Positions 36,198-43,752 of a stretch of 64,000 nt of DNA are shown piece after piece. Position numbers and translations under genes: made by a program. The notes below the pieces were generated by a model, which searched no databases, was not told the DNA's origin, and was given only the letters and a program-made list of their open reading frames with translations. This stretch comes from an uncultured Sphingomonadaceae bacterium (GTDB taxonomy: Bacteria > Pseudomonadota > Alphaproteobacteria > Sphingomonadales > Sphingomonadaceae): NCBI GenBank assembly GCA_947493215.1, contig CANLQE010000001.1, positions 1-64,000 on the forward strand, written 5' to 3'. Positions within the stretch are counted from its first letter, which is position 1; every line of letters starts with the position of its first letter.

Positions 36198-36983
36198 ATG
36201 GACGTTGGGGGTAAAATATTAACCGGTGCAGCAGCAACAGCGCTTTTGGCACTGGCTGGGCACTATATAACCGGCGACGGATATATCTCTGGCCTTGAAA
36301 CCAAAGCTCAAACCGAAATGACGGCACAGGGAATAGAAGGTGTCCAGGTATCTTTTGGACGTGATCCCCTATCCCGCAAAGCCATTCTTGACGGTGACGT
36401 ATCCGATGATGTCAAACAAAAGGCTTTGAATGCCGTGGCTACTGTCACGGGCGCCAGCGCCGTTTGGGCTGGCAGCGATCTTGTCGCCACAGCCGGTGCG
36501 GGCGATGGCAACAGCGCGGATGCAACATCAGCCGATGGCAGCGCAAATGCAGATCCGGCCGCTCAGGCAGCCGTCACCAAATGCCAAGGCGGCGTAGACA
36601 TGGCTATTGAAGGTAAAAAATTGAGCTTCCGTTCCGGCAGCGCCTATGTTTCACCCGCATCGAACAAAATATTGGACGATGTGGCCGCCGCGCTAAAGCC
36701 CTGCTCCGGCCTAGCGGTCGCCGTTGGCGGCCATACCGACAACAATGGCAATGGACAGGTCAACAAGATTCTGTCGCAAGAACGGGCCGATCGGGTACGT
36801 GCCGGGCTGATCGAGCGCGGCATATCGGAAACCCTAGTGACTGCAACCGGCTACGGCGCAGAACAACCACTAGCCACCGGAAGCGGGCCGGAAGCGGATG
36901 CGCAGAATCGCCGGATCGAATTCAAAGTGCAGTCCGCAAATAAAAAAGAAACAAATGATGCGAATTCGCAACAGGGAGAATGA
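36198..36983 (+). CDS. BON/OmpA-domain envelope protein
   Basis: This 261-residue protein has an N-terminal hydrophobic segment (about 8-25), a BON-like domain (about 35-95: AQGIEGVQVSFG, AILDGDVSDDVKQKALNAVATV), an alanine-rich linker and a C-terminal OmpA domain (about 130-250) with VAVGGHTDNNGNGQVNKILSQERADRV and GYGAEQPLA-x-AQNRRIEF. OmpA domains bind peptidoglycan without covalent linkage. It sits three bases before a 33-residue membrane microprotein and 190 bases before a helix-hairpin-helix protein; all three are co-directional and probably one transcription unit. Confidence 0.85.
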   Translation: MDVGGKILTGAAATALLALAGHYITGDGYISGLETKAQTEMTAQGIEGVQVSFGRDPLSRKAILDGDVSDDVKQKALNAVATVTGASAVWAGSDLVATAGAGDGNSADATSADGSANADPAAQAAVTKCQGGVDMAIEGKKLSFRSGSAYVSPASNKILDDVAAALKPCSGLAVAVGGHTDNNGNGQVNKILSQERADRVRAGLIERGISETLVTATGYGAEQPLATGSGPEADAQNRRIEFKVQSANKKETNDANSQQGE

Positions 36984-36986
36984 ACG

Positions 36987-37088
36987 ATGCCACTATTAAT
37001 CGAAAATCTGTTGCTCCTACTCGCGACTTTTGCAATTGGGCTCGGCATTGGCTGGGCTATCTGGGGTCGTGATCGCGACGAGATTTGA
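36987..37088 (+). CDS. 33-residue membrane microprotein
   Basis: A short frame starting three bases after the OmpA-domain gene encodes MPLLIENLLLLLATFAIGLG-IGWAIWGRDRDEI. AGGGAGA lies about seven bases before the ATG. Nearly the whole chain is one membrane helix with a charged C-terminal tail. It resembles the N-terminal membrane anchor of the next gene (LISANWLLFLIALLIGVATAFWAWAVSGRES) in helix length, the late G-x-x-A/G-x-x-W-A pattern and the basic-acidic end, suggesting the two derive from one module. A role as partner or assembly factor is possible. Confidence 0.65.
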   Translation: MPLLIENLLLLLATFAIGLGIGWAIWGRDRDEI

Positions 37089-37173
37089 TTGTAATTTGGA
37101 AATGGGCTGGCTTGCAGCGCAAATATCGCAGCGCGGCCAACCATGATAATTTTGAATATAGGGGTTTAACATA

Positions 37174-37821
37174 ATGATATCGCTGATTTCTGCAAATTGG
37201 CTGCTATTTCTGATCGCTTTACTGATTGGCGTCGCAACAGCATTTTGGGCTTGGGCAGTGTCCGGCCGAGAAAGCACATCCGATTATTTTGACGCCGATG
37301 ATGGCTTGCTCGAAAAAGCCGGCGACGCCGTCGTTCCAGCGCCAGAACCGGCTCCTGCACCAGCCCCTGAACCGGTCGCTCCAACTCCTGCGCCTACTCC
37401 AGCATCAGCGCCCGCTCCCACACCAGCGCCAAAAACCGTCGCTGCGCCGGCAGCCGCCGCTGCAGCCGCAATCCCGGCGGCCAAAGCGGAACCGAAACCG
37501 CGCGCGCGGAAACGGCCTGTTGTAGCTGAAACAGCACCGCCGCCGCCTCCTGGGAAGCCGAAAATTGCGCCTGCCAAGGGCGACCCGGACAACCTTCGTC
37601 TTATTAAAGGTGTTGGGCCAAAATTGAACACATTGCTCAACAAACTCGGTGTGACAAGATTTGACCAGATAGCGGAATGGAAAGAAGCCGAGATTCAGGA
37701 AGTCGACCAATATCTCGAAAGTTTCAGCGGCCGGATTACGCGCGATTCATGGATTGATCAGGCCAAATATCTGGCGAAAGATGATATTGCCGGTTTCGAA
37801 AAGAAATACGGTAAGCTTTAA
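37174..37821 (+). CDS. Membrane-anchored helix-hairpin-helix protein
   Basis: The 215-residue protein has an N-terminal membrane segment (about 7-28), a long low-complexity Pro/Ala linker (about 50-125) and a C-terminal helix-hairpin-helix domain (DNLRLIKGVGPKLNTLLNKLGVTRFDQIAEW, about 138-215). The same C-terminal domain occurs fused to NuoE and in small DUF4332-like proteins and may bind DNA or another protein. The linker is written with repeated CCA/GCT codons and is prone to length variation. It follows the microprotein gene and converges on the HD-GYP gene. Confidence 0.8.
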   Translation: MISLISANWLLFLIALLIGVATAFWAWAVSGRESTSDYFDADDGLLEKAGDAVVPAPEPAPAPAPEPVAPTPAPTPASAPAPTPAPKTVAAPAAAAAAAIPAAKAEPKPRARKRPVVAETAPPPPPGKPKIAPAKGDPDNLRLIKGVGPKLNTLLNKLGVTRFDQIAEWKEAEIQEVDQYLESFSGRITRDSWIDQAKYLAKDDIAGFEKKYGKL

Positions 37822-37859
37822 GCTTCGCAAACGCATAGCGGCCTAATCTTTACACATCA

Positions 37860-39134
37860 TCACATAATTGTTGATTCAGCCAACAAGTTTGTGGAATAGC
37901 CAGACCAGTCAGAAAACCCATGATCTTCGGGATCTACGACAGCCAGAACAGCGCGTGCCTTGTCGCAGCCTGTGTCAATATCTTGCGTATCAATGGTGCA
38001 ATCCTTGTCCAGTGAGTAGAAGCTGCGGACAACAGGTGCCGAATAGTCCGATGGCGATTCACCGACCACTATGGCCAGTTCGTTCCGGTCAAGCCGTACC
38101 AATGTCCCAACTGGCAATATGCCAAGGCTATCGACAAATTCCCGAAGGATAAGCTTATCAAAATGACCTGGCCAGGATTGCATCGTGGCAAGCGCTTGAG
38201 ATGCCGACAGCGGCTTATTATAAGGTCGCTGCGAGGTTATCGCATCATAAACATCACAAATGGATGACATGCGTGTAACAACACTCAAATCATCTGCTTC
38301 TATTTTTCCGGGATATCCGGTCCCGTCCATCTTCTCATGATGTCTCAGACAGACTTCCAAAACAATTTCACTAATATCTTCCGAAGCTGACAATATGGCG
38401 TGCCCCCGTTGCGGGTGATTACGGATAGTCGTCCATTCACTCTCTTCAAGCTTTCCGGGTTTTTGCAATATACTGTCAGGGATAGAGGTTTTGCCAACAT
38501 CATGCAGCAAGCCAGCCATGCCAATATCGTGAATTTGCGATTCCGGCAGTCGCAATTTGCGGGCCAAATTTATCATCAGAGCGCAGACGGAAACGGAATG
38601 AAGATAGGTATATTCATCCTTAGTTTTAAGCCGCGTCATATTGAGTATAATTGTCGGGTCAATACGAACAGAATCCGATATCCGATCAATCAAGGGCGCC
38701 ATTTTCTGGGACTTTACGGAATTGCCGAGACGCGCATCCGCAAATAGATTCATAACCTCGGTCCGGGACCGCTTTATCGTCGTCGATGCTTTGCGAACTT
38801 CAGCGGCGCGTTCACGGGGCGTCAAACGCTTGATCTCGCCGCTTTCGGCTGGACGGATGATCGTCCGATCAATAGCTATCATCGGTGATTGAGAGCCCGT
38901 CGCTAGAGGCTTGGTGCGCGCGCTTGGTTTTTGCGGCACCGGCCGGGGCAATCCTTTGCCCTTCACGTCGTCGATTTGCACCCAATATACGCCGCTCGAG
39001 ATTATTGTTTCCAATTGATCCGCGTCCGTCACAAGAAACCGTGATCGCCAGAAAGGGTGCTCAAGCCACGAGCAGTCAAGAGAGTGGACGAACATCCCCA
39101 CTGCCAGTTGGCTGGCCTTGATTCTGTGAAGCAT
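37860..39134 (-). CDS. HD-GYP c-di-GMP phosphodiesterase with DUF3391
   Basis: A 424-residue soluble protein. The N-terminal DUF3391 (about 1-90: IKASQLAVGMFVHSLDCSWLEHPFW) is followed by HD-GYP (about 150-330) with LLHDVGKTSIPDSIL, NHPQRGHAIL and HHEKMDGTGYPGKI. All metal ligands and the GYP motif are intact, so it should hydrolyse c-di-GMP and thus favour motile over sessile behaviour. The C-terminal extension (330-424) is Asp/Ser-rich. The start at 39134 has AAGG about nine bases upstream. Confidence 0.9.
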   Translation of the reverse strand: MLHRIKASQLAVGMFVHSLDCSWLEHPFWRSRFLVTDADQLETIISSGVYWVQIDDVKGKGLPRPVPQKPSARTKPLATGSQSPMIAIDRTIIRPAESGEIKRLTPRERAAEVRKASTTIKRSRTEVMNLFADARLGNSVKSQKMAPLIDRISDSVRIDPTIILNMTRLKTKDEYTYLHSVSVCALMINLARKLRLPESQIHDIGMAGLLHDVGKTSIPDSILQKPGKLEESEWTTIRNHPQRGHAILSASEDISEIVLEVCLRHHEKMDGTGYPGKIEADDLSVVTRMSSICDVYDAITSQRPYNKPLSASQALATMQSWPGHFDKLILREFVDSLGILPVGTLVRLDRNELAIVVGESPSDYSAPVVRSFYSLDKDCTIDTQDIDTGCDKARAVLAVVDPEDHGFSDWSGYSTNLLAESTIM

Positions 39135-39290
39135 ATGCCGATACCTTTAGCCGATCCGATTATCCTTCCTGTTTACGGAAATACCGGATGCTATTTAATG
39201 GACATTGCTTGTGTATTCGGATCCGCTTGAAGAAGAAAAGCATGGGACCCCGGTGTGATATAGTCGGTATTTCGCTATTCTGACGGCGAC

Positions 39291-40598
39291 TCAATCAACA
39301 TCTGGATCGGATGCCCGTATTATGAGCTTATCGATCTTGCGGCCGTCCATATCGATAATTTCGAAAACCCAATCCTGATCTTCAAAACTCTCGCCTTCTT
39401 CCGGCAAATGGCGCAGCTGCCCAAGGGCGTGGCCAGCCACAGTGGCATAGTCCCGGTCATCCGGCAGCTTAATGCCAAGACGATCTGCCAGCGCATCCAT
39501 CGACATTGCGCCAGATACCAGAAAACTGCCATCGGCGCGCTCGATCAGGCTGCGCTGGGTCTTCTCATCCTGATCAGAGACAAATTCACCGGCAATAGAA
39601 CTCAGCAAATCATTAGGCGTCACAATACCTTCAAAGTGACCATATTCGTCATGGACAAGAACCATCGGCACCTCGGCCTCGCGCAATATATCGAGCGCGT
39701 CCAAAGCATCGAGTTGATCAGGAACCTTCTCAAGCGGGCGCACCAATTCGTGCAGATCTAGGGGCTCTCCACTAAACTGGACAGCGGCAATGTCGCGCGC
39801 CTGAACGACGCCTCTGATTTCATCAACCGACCCTTCGGCCACAGGCAGGCGGCTGTGCGGTGACTGGATCAGCATCGCGTGGATATCCGCGGTGGTTGCG
39901 TTGATATCCAGCCAGTCCACTTCGGTCCTAGGCGTCATCACTTCGCGGATCGGTCGGTCTGCCATTCGCACAACACCAGCAATGACGGCGCGCTCATGTT
40001 CTTCGATCACACCGGACCGCGTTGCTTCGGCAAAGACCATTTGCAACTCATCCGCAGTTACATGATTGGCTTGGTCTCGCTTCAGACCCAGCATCCGAAA
40101 GATCAGCGCGCTGGTACCATCGAGCAGCCAAACCAGCGGGGCAGCTACTCTGGCTAACAAATCCATAGGCGGTGCCATGACAACGGCAATTTTTTCAGCT
40201 GAGCGCAGCGCAAATTGCTTGGGTACCAACTCGCCGATCACCAATGTGGCGTAAGTTGTCAGACCAATGACCAGCGCGAAACCAAAGCTAACCGACAAAT
40301 CGGGTGCCATCCCCAGCGCTTCAAGCCGCTCTGCCACCGGACCGCCCAGACTGGCTCCGGAAAAGGCCCCTGCGATTATGCCAATAAGCGTGATACCAAT
40401 CTGCACAGTGGATAGAAACTTGCCCGGATCACCGGCCAACCGAAGCGCGACCTTCGCACCGCGACTACCTTTATCGGCGGAGGCGTGCAAAGATGCCTTG
40501 CGCGCAGAAACAATCGCCAACTCCGACATGGCGAAAACGCCATTGATCAGGATCAGAATAACGATGATTGCGGCATCAAACCAAGGAAAAGCTGTCAT
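39291..40598 (-). CDS. CNNM/CorC-family membrane transporter with CBS pair
   Basis: A 435-residue hemolysin-C-like protein. A DUF21/CNNM membrane domain with four helices (about 1-190: FDAAIIVILILINGVFAMSELAIVSARK; STVQIGITLIGIIAGAFSGASLG) is followed by two CBS domains (about 205-330: VMTPRTEVDWLDI, EVPMVLVHDEYGHFEGIVTPNDLL) and a CorC_HlyC domain (about 345-425). The family moves or gates magnesium or sodium ions. The ATG at 40598 begins the canonical sequence; a longer frame to 40664 would add residues with no resemblance. It stands alone, divergent from the OmpA lipoprotein gene. Confidence 0.9.
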   Translation of the reverse strand: MTAFPWFDAAIIVILILINGVFAMSELAIVSARKASLHASADKGSRGAKVALRLAGDPGKFLSTVQIGITLIGIIAGAFSGASLGGPVAERLEALGMAPDLSVSFGFALVIGLTTYATLVIGELVPKQFALRSAEKIAVVMAPPMDLLARVAAPLVWLLDGTSALIFRMLGLKRDQANHVTADELQMVFAEATRSGVIEEHERAVIAGVVRMADRPIREVMTPRTEVDWLDINATTADIHAMLIQSPHSRLPVAEGSVDEIRGVVQARDIAAVQFSGEPLDLHELVRPLEKVPDQLDALDALDILREAEVPMVLVHDEYGHFEGIVTPNDLLSSIAGEFVSDQDEKTQRSLIERADGSFLVSGAMSMDALADRLGIKLPDDRDYATVAGHALGQLRHLPEEGESFEDQDWVFEIIDMDGRKIDKLIIRASDPDVD

Positions 40599-40783
40599 AT
40601 TGTCCAATAGAAAGGGAATAAGCCCGAAAAAATCTCTATAGCCACATGTTTTACAAAATATCAAATTTGCTGTCAGTTGCGGTTCATAATTTTGGGTTCA
40701 TCTAATCTGTGGTTAATAGAACTATCTTGCTGGAAAGGGTAATATCTTCACAGCATCGCGACTTTTTTTGAGGGAATATCAAA

Positions 40784-41458
40784 ATGCCTACTAAACAAAT
40801 TTTCGTTACGGCACTGACGTTAAGCGCGTTGGCGCTGGCCAGCGGCTGTACAACCAATCCGGAAACCGGAAACCGAGTAATGTCCAAAGCCGCCATTGGT
40901 AGCATTGGCGGCGCACTGGGTGGCTATTTGCTAGGCGATATCATCGGTGGCCGGAACGACCGGACGGCGAAGATCGTCGGTGCCGGACTTGGCGGTCTAG
41001 CTGGTGCGGGCGTTGGCTATTATATGGACGAACAGGAAAAGAAGCTGCGCGAGCAAACAGCTGGTACCGGCATTGATGTTACGCGGGACGGCGATAACTT
41101 GATCCTCAACATGCCTTCCAATGTCACGTTTCCGGTTAATAGTTCTGCTATTCAGCCCGAATTCCAGCAGACATTAGGAAGTGTTGCGAATACCTTATCG
41201 CAATATGAAAAAAGCTATATCGATATCTACGGTCATACCGACAGCACCGGCACAGACCAATATAACCAATCGCTATCTGAACGGCGCGCTTCGTCAGTCG
41301 CCAATTTTCTCAGCAATAGCGGTGTTCAACAAGCCCGCCTAGAAACCCGCGGCTATGGTGAAAGCCAGCCGATTGCGAGCAATAGCACCGAAGAAGGTCG
41401 CGCTGCCAATCGCCGGGTTGAGTTGAAGATTGTGCCGATCCGGGAGCAAGATCTGTAA
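40784..41458 (+). CDS. OmpA-family lipoprotein with glycine zipper
   Basis: This 224-residue protein has a lipoprotein signal peptide with lipobox LASGC (C22), glycine-zipper helices (about 40-85: AIGSIGGALGGYLLGDIIGG and VGAGLGGLAGAGVGYYMDE) and an OmpA domain (about 105-215: IYGHTDSTGTDQYNQSLSERRASSVANFL and GYGESQPIA). It should be anchored in the outer membrane and bind murein, as in the YiaD-like group. It lies upstream of the short-chain dehydrogenase gene but is separated from it by a large inverted repeat. Confidence 0.92.
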   Translation: MPTKQIFVTALTLSALALASGCTTNPETGNRVMSKAAIGSIGGALGGYLLGDIIGGRNDRTAKIVGAGLGGLAGAGVGYYMDEQEKKLREQTAGTGIDVTRDGDNLILNMPSNVTFPVNSSAIQPEFQQTLGSVANTLSQYEKSYIDIYGHTDSTGTDQYNQSLSERRASSVANFLSNSGVQQARLETRGYGESQPIASNSTEEGRAANRRVELKIVPIREQDL

Positions 41459-41505
41459 AATAGGTCTTTGGACCAACGCACTATAGACTTGCCATCATGA
41501 CAATC

Positions 41506-41550
41506 ATTCGGGCATCCCTGTTCATCAAAACAACATGAGGATGCCCGAAT
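41506..41550 (+). promoter_or_regulatory. 12-bp inverted repeat ending at the SDR start codon
   Basis: ATTCGGGCATCC (41506-41517) and its exact complement (41539-41550) flank a 21-base spacer. The right arm ends directly before the ATG at 41551 and contains most of the ribosome binding site GAGGA (41537-41541). If folded in the mRNA the start region would be hidden; as DNA it could be an operator. Confidence 0.6.
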
Positions 41551-42318
41551 ATGACGACGCCCAATTTCTCGATTGATCTTACTGGACGAACGGCGATTGT
41601 GACCGGTGCGTCTGCTGGCCTCGGGCGCCGCTTTGCAGGTGTTTTGGCTGCTTGCGGAGCAAAGGTTGCCTGCACGGCACGGCGTCGTGAAAAGCTCGAT
41701 GAACTGGTCGACGAAATCACCCAAAATGGCGGCACAGCGCAGGCTTTCGATCTGGATGTCCGCGATGCGGAGCAATTGAAAGCAATCATCCCGACCGTCT
41801 CTGAAACATTGGGGCAGCCAGACATATTGATCAATAATGCCGGAATAGTAGACGCCGCTCGCGCCGTAAAAATGTCCACGGAGCTGATCGACGACGTGCT
41901 GGATACCAACATGCGCGCCGCGTACATCTTATCATGTGAGTTTGCGCGTCCTTTGATCGAACAGAAGACACCGGGACGGATCGTCAACATTTCTTCGATA
42001 GCTGGCACCCATTATGATGGTCATGGCGCAGCACTCTATTCTACCACAAAGGCTGGAATATCCCGAATAACAGAGGCACTGGCCGTTGAATGGTCGCGAT
42101 TCTTCATCAATGTCAACGCAATCGCACCGGGGCTTTTTGCCACCGAGATGTCGGACGGAATGACCAGCCGAATGGGCAATTTTTATGAAAATTTCCCCCG
42201 CAAACGCATATGCCAGCCGGACCAGATGGATAGCACGTTGCTCTACCTTCTATCGCCAGCATCGGAAGCTGTGACGGGAACCATCATCAAAGTCGATGAT
42301 GGTCAGGGGCCGCGATAA
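41551..42318 (+). CDS. Short-chain dehydrogenase/reductase
   Basis: A 255-residue classical SDR. The cofactor motif is TGASAGLGRRFAG, followed by NNAG (ILINNAGIVDA), the catalytic serine in NISSIAGTHYDGHG and the YxxxK motif in YSTTKAGISR. The arginine-rich patch ARRREK after the second strand suggests NADP(H) preference. The substrate is unknown; the C-terminal GTIIKVDDGQG is typical of the family. A 12-bp inverted repeat abuts the start codon. It ends five bases from the convergent UbiH-type gene. Confidence 0.9.
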   Translation: MTTPNFSIDLTGRTAIVTGASAGLGRRFAGVLAACGAKVACTARRREKLDELVDEITQNGGTAQAFDLDVRDAEQLKAIIPTVSETLGQPDILINNAGIVDAARAVKMSTELIDDVLDTNMRAAYILSCEFARPLIEQKTPGRIVNISSIAGTHYDGHGAALYSTTKAGISRITEALAVEWSRFFINVNAIAPGLFATEMSDGMTSRMGNFYENFPRKRICQPDQMDSTLLYLLSPASEAVTGTIIKVDDGQGPR

Positions 42319-42323
42319 AGTTT

Positions 42324-43556
42324 CTAAACCAGATCGCCCATTAAAAGCTTCGGCAGATCGCCACTTTCGCCACGCGCTTCGGCCATAAACTGGTCTTTTA
42401 GCGGCGGAATACGCTGGACCATGCCGATACCAAAACGCCGGATTGCCGAAGATGTATCACCGGGTAGTCCGAAAAGCCGGGTCAGAATGTCGGTAGCAAC
42501 AGACATCATCAGATTATCAAGACCGCGCCAACGGTCATAGCGCGCCAATATCTGCGCGTCGCCCAGATCAAGACCAGTTCGCGCGCCATCGACAATAGAC
42601 TCCGTCAGCGCGGCGACATCGCGCAACCCCAGATTCAATCCCTGTCCGGCAATCGGGTGGATGCCGTGGCCAGCATCACCCACCAAGGCGAGACGCTGTG
42701 CCGTCAGGCTGGCGCTGTGATGGTAGCCGAGCGGATAGGTCATACGGTCGGACTGCAACTCCATCTGTCCCAAAAAGCCGCCGGTTTTCTTTGTCAATTC
42801 AGCTTGAAAAGCCCTAGCGTTGATTTTTGCCAGAGCCGCTCCATCTTTGCGTGCCACGGTCCAGACAATCGCGGAGCGATGGCGGCCCTGATCGTCATCG
42901 CGCATCGGTAGAACCGCAAATGGTCCAGAGGGATAGAATATCTCATAGGCTGTGTTCCCATGCGGCTGCTCATGCGTGACGGTGCAAACGATCGCGCTAT
43001 GATCATATTGCCATTTCGTCATCGCGATTCCAGCCGCTTCCCGAGCCGAACTGCCGCGGCCATCGGCAGCGATGAGCAACGGAGCGGTGATTTGGTCACC
43101 ATTTTCTAACGCAACGGAAACTAAATGATCGCCACGATCGATATCTTGGACCTGTGCTGGCATTTGGAGATCGATCGCGACATGGGCCTGCGCGGCCTCA
43201 AATAATCTGTGCTGCAATACGCGATTTTCGATCATCACGCCGAGCGGGCCGTCATCGGTATCAGGCGTAAAATCAAGCTTGCCGGGCTTGAGGCTGTCGT
43301 TGATCAGGATTCTATCGATATCGCAACCATACGGCTCCAGCTTTTCGGCTAGGCCAATTGCGGCAAACATGTTCCAGCTCGCGCTGTTAATCGACGACAC
43401 CCGGCCATCATGTGCTGAGTCCTGAAAATCGGCAGGAACGGCCCGATCAATCACATTTACCCGCAGTCCATGGGCAGCGAGCGTCAAGGCTTGAGTCAGA
43501 CCGATCAAGCCAGCGCCCAATATGATTACATCGCTCTGTTTTCCGCTATCGGTCAT
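42324..43556 (-). CDS. UbiH/UbiF/VisC-type FAD hydroxylase of ubiquinone synthesis
   Basis: A 410-residue flavoprotein. It shows the N-terminal FAD fold IILGAGLIGLTQALTLAAHG, the middle motif LIAADGRGSSAREAAGI and the C-terminal LVGDAGHGIHPIAGQGLNLGLRDV that marks UbiH-family enzymes. These hydroxylate the ubiquinone ring; which position cannot be told without a phylogeny. The window also has a COQ9-family gene at 62156-62833, in line with ubiquinone use. It is divergent from ftsK. Confidence 0.88.
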   Translation of the reverse strand: MTDSGKQSDVIILGAGLIGLTQALTLAAHGLRVNVIDRAVPADFQDSAHDGRVSSINSASWNMFAAIGLAEKLEPYGCDIDRILINDSLKPGKLDFTPDTDDGPLGVMIENRVLQHRLFEAAQAHVAIDLQMPAQVQDIDRGDHLVSVALENGDQITAPLLIAADGRGSSAREAAGIAMTKWQYDHSAIVCTVTHEQPHGNTAYEIFYPSGPFAVLPMRDDDQGRHRSAIVWTVARKDGAALAKINARAFQAELTKKTGGFLGQMELQSDRMTYPLGYHHSASLTAQRLALVGDAGHGIHPIAGQGLNLGLRDVAALTESIVDGARTGLDLGDAQILARYDRWRGLDNLMMSVATDILTRLFGLPGDTSSAIRRFGIGMVQRIPPLKDQFMAEARGESGDLPKLLMGDLV

Positions 43557-43752
43557 GTTGGGGCCTCTATCTTCCTGTCAGCTGGTTATAAGATAGGGTT
43601 CACTGGACCGAAAAGAAAGCATGTTCCAGCACATTAAGACCAACAAACTTATCAGCAAAACTTGACGCGGAGTCACCGATTCGCGCAAAGGAGGCATAGT
43701 TAATGCGGGCACGGGCCGATGCACCGAAACAGACGGGCCCCGGGAGTAGAAT

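Noticed and set aside
37320-37560. Pro/Ala repeat region as a tandem repeat array
   Set aside because: It is the low-complexity linker of the helix-hairpin-helix protein; unit length is irregular and explained by codon bias.
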